This document shows, piece after piece, positions 58,301-64,000 of a stretch of 64,000 nucleotides of DNA. Source of the stretch: Cristatella mucedo. Lineage: Eukaryota; Bryozoa; Phylactolaemata; Cristatellidae. The first letter of the stretch is position 1. Each line of letters starts with the position of its first letter. The notes under the pieces are model-generated. The model did no database searches. It was given only the letters and a program-made list of their open reading frames with translations, and was not told the DNA's origin. The DNA lies in contig WPIO01000006.1 in assembly GCA_009760855.2 (NCBI GenBank), positions 10,328,501-10,392,500 on the forward strand, in the 5' to 3' direction. Both the position numbers and the translations under genes were made by a program.

Positions 58301-60553
58301 GCATCATTGGGCTGCGAGCAAAAAATCTCGACTTCTGGTAGTGTGATGCAGATGACATGGTCACGTCCTGTTGTCGGCTCAAAATATATCAGAACAAAAA
58401 GCAACTGCTAAGAGAGAAGCAGTGGCCCCTTGGATGTCCAATCCTAATCCTTTGCACATTCCAGACATGCGAAATTCTGCATGAGCACCACAGCAAGAGT
58501 GGCAAGCTGTTGCTTGGAAGGGCAGTGTCCTATTTGGGGGAATGGGCCGATTCTGCCGTGCTGGTCGGCGCAGCTCTTGGTTTGACACAAACCTGCACAG
58601 CTCGTATAACTGTACCGATGTAGAACTGTAGGGTTGCCGAAGATAGCAAATGTAAGTGTATTTGGTTGAGTGGCAAGGTCTTCCTAGTAGTAACTCGGCT
58701 GTAGAGGATGCTGTAACGCTGCAATTACTGCTCTTTGCTCCGTTGCTCTCCATCGATGTAAGCTGTAAGCTGCACTTGCAGTTTGCCGAGCCAGCCGCGA
58801 CGAGGCCGCTTGTGAGCTCTTATCGCCAGCTGCGGTTGCCCATGGTCGGCAGGTCTGGCCATGACTTTACTCGGCCGATGCCATCGCTTTGCACTTTTGT
58901 CGCATCGGCTTGGTGTGCCCTTGCTTTGCCGCCTGGTGGCGCACGCTTCCCGCGATTTCTTTTTTTTTGCAGCTCCTGGCAGCGGTCAAAGCGTCCCTCG
59001 TGCAGCCGAGCTCGACCGTGGCAAAGTCGCCCTTCTTCTGCCATCTGCATGAGCTGGAGCGAAACTGGCGGAAGCGCTCGCTCAGCGAGGACGCCTCGCA
59101 GCCCGAGTTGGCCGCTGCCTACGCGAGGCTATCGCAGTTCTTCTGGTCACGTTTGACCGACGTATGCCTGGCGGCGGCCAGCGACTGGATCTGTGGCAGC
59201 GGTGGCGATAACGATGGTGGCAGTGGCGGCGGCGGAACCGCTCTTTCCGATCACGTGCCCGGCAGGCTAGCCGATCTCGTGTGTGCACTAGGCGGCTTTG
59301 GCTCCAAAGTCGCCTCTGCCCGCGGTGGCGGCAAGAAGGTGCTGTTTGCCGAGCCTCCCGCCGACGGCGTTGATGAGACCTCTGCAGGTGCCGCCGCCAC
59401 GCCGCCGGCGGCAGAGGGCACTTCCACAGATGGTAATGCTGGCGGAGCACCACCAGCTCCCGAATCGGCGGTCGCTTCATCGTCGACGGCTGGCCTCGCC
59501 GGCTACGCTGCCACTGCATCGGCAGCAGTGGCTCGTGAACTGGTCGAGCTGGGCTCTGCCGTGAGCGCCGCCCTGGTTCAGGCCGTGACGCAGCAGTTGC
59601 CCGTTGAGGCGTCGGCCGACGGTCCCGCGCTCGCCTGCATCGACTGCCTGACGCGCATCGCCGGTCACCTGGCCTGCCCGGCGTACTTTGCCGCCGTCGT
59701 GTCGCCACTGAGCGCCGCCGGTGGTGAGCCGTCGCTCTCTGAGGCGGCGGCAGCGCTCGCTTCCACCGCTTGCCGTGATCTCGTCGCGCTGCTTGTTCGC
59801 CGGGCGCTGGTCGACGGTGCGAAGCAGAGCTCGAGGGCTGTCGCCTTGGTCAAGCTGATTGGGGCGCTCGGGAAGCACCTGGGCAGCGACGAGGCGAGGC
59901 TCGACGCGCTGCGGAGCCTGTGCGCGCCGGTGAGTGGCGGCGCCAGCTCGCTGCCGGCCGCAGCTCGTGCCGGCGTGCGCGAAGCGGCTCTTGCCTCTTT
60001 GAGCTGTGTGCTTCGGCGGTCCTAGTGGCGCTTGCCCGTCCGTCTGTTTGGCTTGCAGCCCGGCGCCGCCTTTCTTCGACGAGCGGCCCTGCAAAGTGCG
60101 CTGACGTGCGAATGGTGGCACGGCGCTCTGCGCACGTGGTCGGTCAGCCCCGACTTCCGGGAAGTTCTTCTCGAGCTGATCGGCCAGGCGGCCGAGCATC
60201 TGCAGGCCGGCGACGGTCCTGCTACCGAGCAGGCTCTCGCCTCGCTGTCTCAGGCCGCGAGCTGCCTGCCATCGGACTGTGCGTATCAGTCGCTGCACGC
60301 GCGGACGTGCGTGCACGCCTGCGTGTTCGCTGTGCGTGCACGCGTCGGTGCGCACCTGCGCGGTGAACACAAGGCGGGTGAGCGGTGACGTCCACGCCGG
60401 ATGCTTTTTTCTGTCTCAACGCTAGGTGCTGCTTTAGCCGAAGGGACGGCTGTCATAGTGAATGCTATACACGCTTCGATGACGATGCGACCCGTTTCAT
60501 CATCAGCTGTGGCGTCCTTGCGGTACCTTAGCAAGATTTTTGCTGGCCCTCAC
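49306..60553 (+). CDS. LTN1: Listerin E3 ubiquitin ligase, N-terminal half (11 exons, continues right)
   Basis: Listerin binds stalled 60S ribosomal subunits with NEMF and ubiquitinates the trapped nascent chain (ribosome-associated quality control, cytosol). Exons are 49306-49353, 49862-50095, 51238-51336, 51745-52037, 54482-54704, 54806-54979, 56362-56564, 57857-58004, 58973-59929, 60059-60278 and 60426-60553. They total 909 codons with every phase matching. The start MGGKKKDAQRTKGNVR and PSSSGRAAELLATKGQG match the conserved listerin N-terminus. Exons 2-4 give VVLKKMTKRDAVTKLK, ALQEFAAYSKEKDDD and YDRRVREAAQ, as in human. Later exons follow the human order, including GGGKKVLFAEPP for the KVRFADE segment. 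The known protein is about 1750 residues, so the rest of the HEAT-like repeats, the RWD region and the RING finger lie past the right edge. Coding GC is high and the protein is Ala-rich. One intron is GC-AG. Confidence 0.94.
49735..49815 (+). mobile_element. L2-type LINE tail in LTN1 intron 1
   Basis: ATATGTAAAATGCCTAGAAA and TCTAGTTCTCTT tail block followed by a CATAAC microsatellite. Confidence 0.65.
49862..50095 (+). CDS. LTN1: LTN1 exon 2
   Basis: Acceptor GTTGTAG; 78 codons from PSSSGRAAELLATKGQG to DADFRVVLKKMTKRDAVTK; donor GTGCGT. The acceptor is fixed by an in-frame TAG immediately upstream and by the PS-x-SGRAAEL match. Confidence 0.94.
51238..51336 (+). CDS. LTN1: LTN1 exon 3
   Basis: 33 codons, ALQEFAAYSKEKDDDIMADV then FFPRLYGKLAM; matches human [20 protein letters not shown]. 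Flanked by TTGGCAG and GTATGG. Confidence 0.93.
51745..52037 (+). CDS. LTN1: LTN1 exon 4
   Basis: EYDRRVREAAQLAIGQ through SWLLAQCDPYAPAASAARAA to LSDPK; matches human DHDRRVREATQQ and YWLMAQCDTYTPAA. Donor GTAAGC, phase 2. Confidence 0.94.
52114..52217 (+). repeat. tandem repeat with inverted CCAAT boxes, LTN1 intron 4
   Basis: Four units of about 28-33 bp (TGATTGGTTCGCTATGTAAC and variants), starting at 52114, 52142, 52170 and 52203. Each carries GATTGG, the reverse of CCAAT. Confidence 0.92.
52930..53095 (+). mobile_element. L2-type LINE 3' end in LTN1 intron 4
   Basis: TTCATACGCTCCGTCATTGT, TGTGCTTATGCTTGCC and CTGCCTAGAAAGGGTCTAG, the end of the L2 3' region. Confidence 0.7.
53220..53610 (+). 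mobile_element. LINE fragment, second family, decayed
   Basis: Degenerate version of the 39900-40340 segment (GTTGGCGAGTCAAGC, CAGATCCTAGATTGTGGAAC and CTTCTCACTTTCTCTTGGTT tracts). Confidence 0.7.
53620..54000 (+). repeat. dispersed repeat R1, copy 2
   Basis: Same orientation and high similarity to 23527-23940. It abuts the preceding LINE fragment. Confidence 0.75.
54201..54371 (-). repeat. tRNA-derived SINE, family B, LTN1 intron 4
   Basis: Minus strand: GTGAGCCATGATGGCTCACT head, GGGTTCGAATCC B box, then TTTATCGCCGCTGCAAGCGG. Confidence 0.88.
54482..54704 (+). CDS. LTN1: LTN1 exon 5
   Basis: Completes the split Lys codon (aa|g), then TTPPEEMAEKHERMLACSLH to RLWKLAKHENSQ. Ends at a GC donor (CAG|GCACGT). 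Confidence 0.9.
54705..54805 (+). other. GC-AG intron of LTN1
   Basis: 101 nt, from GCACGT to a TTTTTCAG acceptor. No GT nearby gives a frame-preserving join with this acceptor, while the GC donor joins KHENSQ to VKGGLFALVASL exactly as in human listerin (KHSVPQ to IRSAYFELVSAL). Confidence 0.8.
54806..54979 (+). CDS. LTN1: LTN1 exon 6
   Basis: 58 codons, VKGGLFALVASLCHVVPELV to CASVWEAALLVLTDVK; donor GTAGGT, phase 0. Confidence 0.92.
55385..55475 (+). mobile_element. L2-type LINE tail, LTN1 intron 6
   Basis: GTAAAGTGCCTAGAAAGAGA, TTGAATTATCTGAGGG and (ATT)n. Confidence 0.8.
55972..56165 (-). mobile_element. L2-type LINE 3' end, LTN1 intron 6
   Basis: (AAT)n, then the reverse of the tail block and the CATGCTGACCCTCTGCATG-like segment; same layout as 11141-11395. 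Confidence 0.85.
56362..56564 (+). CDS. LTN1: LTN1 exon 7
   Basis: EWWKHVSLRKAMLPSLWTVL then RQGGNGCAAVTHPSCLPVLS; colinear with human [20 protein letters not shown]. Donor GTATAG, phase 2. Confidence 0.92.
57241..57417 (-). repeat. tRNA-derived SINE, family B, LTN1 intron 7
   Basis: Minus-strand GTGAGCCATGATGGCACACT head and ATCGTCATTGCAGGCGGTGG body; the B box is slightly decayed. Confidence 0.85.
57857..58004 (+). CDS. LTN1: LTN1 exon 8
   Basis: Acceptor CTTGTAG completes a Gly codon; QKSSVECAQVAKSFVECVRY follows, matching human LESSAVISAFFECLRF. Donor GTATGA, phase 0. Confidence 0.88.
58973..59929 (+). CDS. LTN1: LTN1 exon 9 (large, Ala-rich)
   Basis: 319 codons. LLAAVKASLVQ and LSQFFWSRLTDVCLAAASDW match the human FWERLSEICVAKISE region. 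A Gly/Asp-rich loop, GGKKVLFAEPP and a long Ala/Ser/Thr-rich linker follow. Donor GTGAGT at 59930, phase 0. The frame stays open by chance to a TAG at 60022. Confidence 0.9.
60059..60278 (+). CDS. LTN1: LTN1 exon 10
   Basis: PGAAFLRRAALQSALTCEWW then HGALRTWSVSPDFREVLLEL; corresponds loosely to human [20 protein letters not shown]. Donor GTGCGT, phase 1. Confidence 0.85.
60426..60553 (+). CDS. LTN1: LTN1 exon 11
   Basis: Acceptor AACGCTAG completes a Cys codon; AVIVNAIHASMTMRPVSSSA then LRYLSKIFAGPH, resembling human IIVRLHETLFKTK...DVAYNYFSSAKG. Donor GTGAGT, phase 0. Last exon found in the window. Confidence 0.85.
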
Positions 60554-60779
60554 GTGAGTACAGCGTGCTGCTCTGGGTGCACTTTTCCGTGTTGAAGCAA
60601 GCTCTGTAGGACTCCGGTTACGCTCTGTTGGGCTCAGGCAGTGTTGATTCTCCCACGGAGAAGGCATTGGGGTTGGCCTTGTGCAGCAAGCATAGGCCCG
60701 TGCAGCAACACTTGGTAGCGATGTGGTTGCCGTGCATGGGCGTCAGGATGGAGCGTGGTGTGGGGAAGAGGCTTACATT

Positions 60780-60955
60780 GATGGCACACAAGGTAAGGCG
60801 GTTGCTTTCACGACCTCGGTCCCGAGGTCGTGGGTTCGATTCCAGCGGTGGGCGATTCTTTATCGCCACCGCAAGCGGTGGTGATAGCCATAAAGGCTCT
60901 TCTGTCGCTATACAAAAAGAGGCTGTTTAATCAGCTAGGATTTATTTATTATATT
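60780..60955 (+). repeat. tRNA-derived SINE, family B, LTN1 intron 11
   Basis: GATGGCACACAAGGTAAGGC head, GTGGGTTCGATTCC B box, TTTATCGCCACCGCAAGCGG body. Confidence 0.9.
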
Positions 60956-61875
60956 ATACAGTCCTTGGGATTCGGCCGTACTGCGAACCATAGCCCCTCG
61001 CCAATGATGGGCTCGGTTTGTGCAGACACTATTTATGGTTGGCAGCTGGCAGGACACACTCGTTAGCTAGCGGGAGTGAGCCTGGTAGTGGCCGGCGATT
61101 CCACTGGGCCCATCGTTTGGCTAGTGAAGAGTAGTGGCACCTACTGCCTCCGAGTCGTGATGAGCCTCACCCTCTCCTCCCCCACCCCCGGCAGGGTGCA
61201 TACCCATTGATTTGTGGGTGGAGGGTGGACAGAGGTTTTCTCTGCTACCAGAGTTTCTACCTTCCTCCGACAGCAGTCGCTCGTTCTAGTCACCGCTTTG
61301 TGGTGGCAGTGGCTTGACGGCTCCCTTCGGGACTAAGTTGGACTCGTTACAAATCCGGAGCAGGCTTAACGTTGTGCAGCTCAGCTACATCATTTCTCCT
61401 AGGGAAGTTAAGGCTGTGTCACAGGCACCTTGTATTACCTTCGGGTCATTTAACATGCTAAACATTTTCCTTTGCTAGTCGTCGGTAACAAAGGCGTTGT
61501 TAATGTCCGTTCAGTTCAGGATAGCATTGGACTTCGATGCCTCATTCGAACGCCAAACGGACTGCCATCGAATGTAGCAGAGTAGCATTCCATGGGCGTA
61601 GGACACAAGTGGGCCCCGGTCGCCATTGGACCGACCTGGAAGGTGGTGCCAGGTAGCCAACCTGTTCGACACCCCTTTACCTCATCATGATTGGCTGCCT
61701 CTGGCACTGTCAAGTCGTGGCCCCTCCTCTGCATAATCGTGCCTGCATCGTTGCAGCCTTTCTCTTTTAAGTGCTCCAGACTAGCGGCCTTTCGTTCTCG
61801 GTTGCCAGGTATTACGGCAAATGGACGGATGCAGGATTAAATGGCCTCGGTTTGAGTTGATCGGCCAGTTGCCCC

Positions 61876-62040
61876 CTGGATCATAGCTCAGGGGTAAGGT
61901 GCTCTCACTTCCTGACCCAGGTCGTGATTCGAGTCCGCTGTGGAAGGCAACCTTGTATTGCCCACTCCGAGCAGGGTTATAGCCGCGAAGGCTCTTCTGC
62001 TGCTATGTAAATGAGGCTTTTGATCAGCTAATCGTTCTCG
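61876..62040 (+). repeat. tRNA-derived SINE, family B, divergent
   Basis: ATAGCTCAGGGGTAAGGTGC head, GATTCGAGTCC B box, then the family body AGCCGCGAAGGCTCTTCTGC. Confidence 0.7.
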
Positions 62041-64000
62041 TTTTTTTTTCTAATTACTTTGCCCACTTACATGGCCCGGCAACCTGCTATAGGGTTCGCT
62101 GGTGTATTTCTAAAATGCAATAATATAAAAGTAAACAAGTATCATTCTTAGGCCAGCATGCTAAAACGAACAGGAAGACACTCACGGCCATCGGTTAGTA
62201 AGAACTCAAGCGGGGTAATATGTTCTGGTCCATGCACAGGCGTGCACTCAACAGCATGACTGATTGTTTCGTAGCCGTTTTAATGCTCCATTATAAGCCA
62301 TTGTCTGATATTTCGGTACAGTTGAAGTGGCTTAATTCCAGACATATATTTACATCCAACTTACTAGCATCCCGTCTGAGGACTGGCTGCGATGCTGGAT
62401 ATGTAAGGGGTAGATGGTAGTTCCAAATGCAGAGCTGGGAAGACATCCCAATCGTAAGTCCAAGAGCAGAGAATGACAGACATATTTAAAGACGTCGGTT
62501 AGCAGTAACTGATCTGATGAGGCTTTATTTTGATAAAAAATACTTAGTCGTGTCTGATAGGTATTGTAACAGATTAATGACTAACAGGCACAGTCACTCT
62601 CCAATCTCGACTGACAGTAAGTTTGATAAATATACTACCGAAGCGTTGCCGACCTTAACCAGTACTGTAGCAATAATGTGTTAATGCTTTACAAAATAGC
62701 AAATGCTGTCCTACTAATCTGGGAATGGATGCCGAAGAAAACGACATTTTGATTGGTTAGTCATCTTTGTAGTGTTGGAAATAACTTGCATGGTGTTGGC
62801 TGATTTTGAGGCCGAATGGCAAACTTATATTCTATGCCCGGGTTGTTTCTGAGTCGGTGCAAATATTCAAGCGTGGTGTGAATTATGTCATTAAGCTTCG
62901 TCGAGCCGTTTACTAACCATGGAGCCGGAATAGGAGCTTGCTGTGTCAATTGTAGGGCTTTGAGGGCAGGCCTTGAAAGTAGTAGGAGATTGATCTACTG
63001 AGGCCTATGAAGTAGTTTAGGTTTCACATCAAGTCAAGTTCAAGCCACTGGATCTCAAGTCTTTAATTCATAATTCTGACTGCTGGGTATGCTGAAGATG
63101 TAGAGATCATCGCATGTATTTTGTTAAACTCCTAGCGGGTTGACTTGTTGCCAAAGATATTGTTGACCGTGACCATAGAGCAATGATCTAGTGAACAAAA
63201 TCATGTGCCCTAGTCATTCCTTGGATTTTCATTTATGTCTTGTTGTTTCTCGGTGCTTAATTTTATGTGGACTTGCATGACAAAGTTTCAATCGAAGTAA
63301 CATTTTTAGCACGATAATCACTTTTACGCTGACGATAGAAATTGGGCATCCTATTGGTTGTGTAGTAATGGTGTTTGGCCATCTTATCGGATGACTGATA
63401 TAGAAAAGAGAGGGCCTCACATTGAGTATTCAGTGATGGTTTCATTAAGGTGGTTGCTAGGTGATTCCTGGCAGTCTTGCTTGCCCTTTGGAAGATCCCA
63501 CGTGACATACTTTTCTATGCACGGTCTTATGTTGCCTTATATTTATGCCCGCCACACTCAAAAATGTCGATTTGGTTTCTGGCCACATCTTAGCAAGCAA
63601 GTATTTTTTAGCAATCAATCATTTTGCAATGATCAGAAATTGATTATGGGCATGTCACAAACTGTTGATTACTATGCCGAGTTAAGCATGCCCTTAACAG
63701 CTATGTAGTGTTTTTGAGTCCTGCACACACTGGTTTGTATGTACCTGTAAGTTGCCGTTTATGTACTTTTGTAAATTACTTGAGTGAGCTGCTTCCAAAG
63801 TATTATAAAGATAGATTATAAAGTAATATATTATAAGTATTATTAAGTAGATTATAAAGATAATCTACCAAATTGCATCAGACCTGTGGAAAGACAATGT
63901 AAATGTAGCACAATCACGGTTTTAGTGTTCATTTGCTGCTTACGTAATGGTTTCGGATATCTGCCTGCTTGGTCGACACTTGCACACAAAAGAAGTTTTA
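62041..64000 (+). other. probable LTN1 intron 11 sequence, no exon recognised
   Basis: AT-rich sequence. No segment matches the next expected listerin exon. A TATAAAGATAGA-type AT-rich short repeat lies at 63800-63870. Confidence 0.5.

Noticed and set aside
59930-60024. Reading LTN1 exon 9 through to the TAG near 60022 as the gene's end
   Set aside because: A strong GTGAGT donor at 59930 joins in phase to exon 10, and listerin should be about twice as long.
59477-60370. 297-codon minus-strand frame
   Set aside because: Antisense of GC-rich LTN1 exons 9-10; composition is explained by the coding strand.

Overview
The window looks like nuclear DNA of an intron-rich invertebrate animal. Three conserved animal genes are split into short exons with canonical splice sites and consistent phases. 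Between and inside them lie L2/CR1-type LINEs, tRNA-derived SINEs, solo LTRs, a Polinton-type DNA polymerase relic and long microsatellites. Nothing suggests a prokaryote: there are no operons, ribosome-binding sites or compact gene arrays. I cannot name the species; a marine or other non-vertebrate animal is the best inference.

Layout. (1) 3723-20536, minus strand: the 5' part of a ZFC3H1-like gene (nuclear poly(A) RNA exosome adaptor), five exons recognised, running off the left side. Its large introns hold microsatellites, LINE and SINE pieces and a 3.5-kb decayed L2 LINE (15035-18590). Two unassigned coding-like blocks lie on the plus strand near the left end (1100-1510 and 3231-3317). 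(2) 20.6-36.8 kb is a mobile-element graveyard. It holds a possible non-autonomous LTR element with in-frame ~78-residue repeats, two solo LTRs of one family in opposite orientation (4-bp target duplications CTGC and TTAT), a second L2 copy split by a 1.5-kb solo LTR (duplication CTTT), a decayed transposon-associated ORF, a Polinton-like DNA polymerase B relic and more LINE fragments. (3) 36791-42386, minus strand: a five-exon gene of the MATCAP/KIAA0895 family (tyrosine carboxypeptidase, DUF1704) with the HEIGTH zinc motif. All joins keep frame and give 611 residues from the chosen start. (4) 42.4-49.3 kb: a GC-rich block, hairpins, SINEs and a long CT tract. (5) 49306-60553, plus strand: the first eleven exons (909 codons) of LTN1/listerin, the RING E3 ligase of ribosome-associated quality control. 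The last 3.4 kb is intron with SINEs; the RING end lies beyond the window.

The most notable signals are two U12-type introns (one in the MATCAP-like gene beside the catalytic motif, one as intron 1 of the ZFC3H1-like gene), a GC-AG intron in LTN1, SINEs that share their 3' tail with the resident L2 LINE, nested LTR insertions dated by their target duplications, and several near-perfect hairpins. I did not find a clear new defence or biosynthetic system. Functions are assigned by recalled family similarity, not by a database search.
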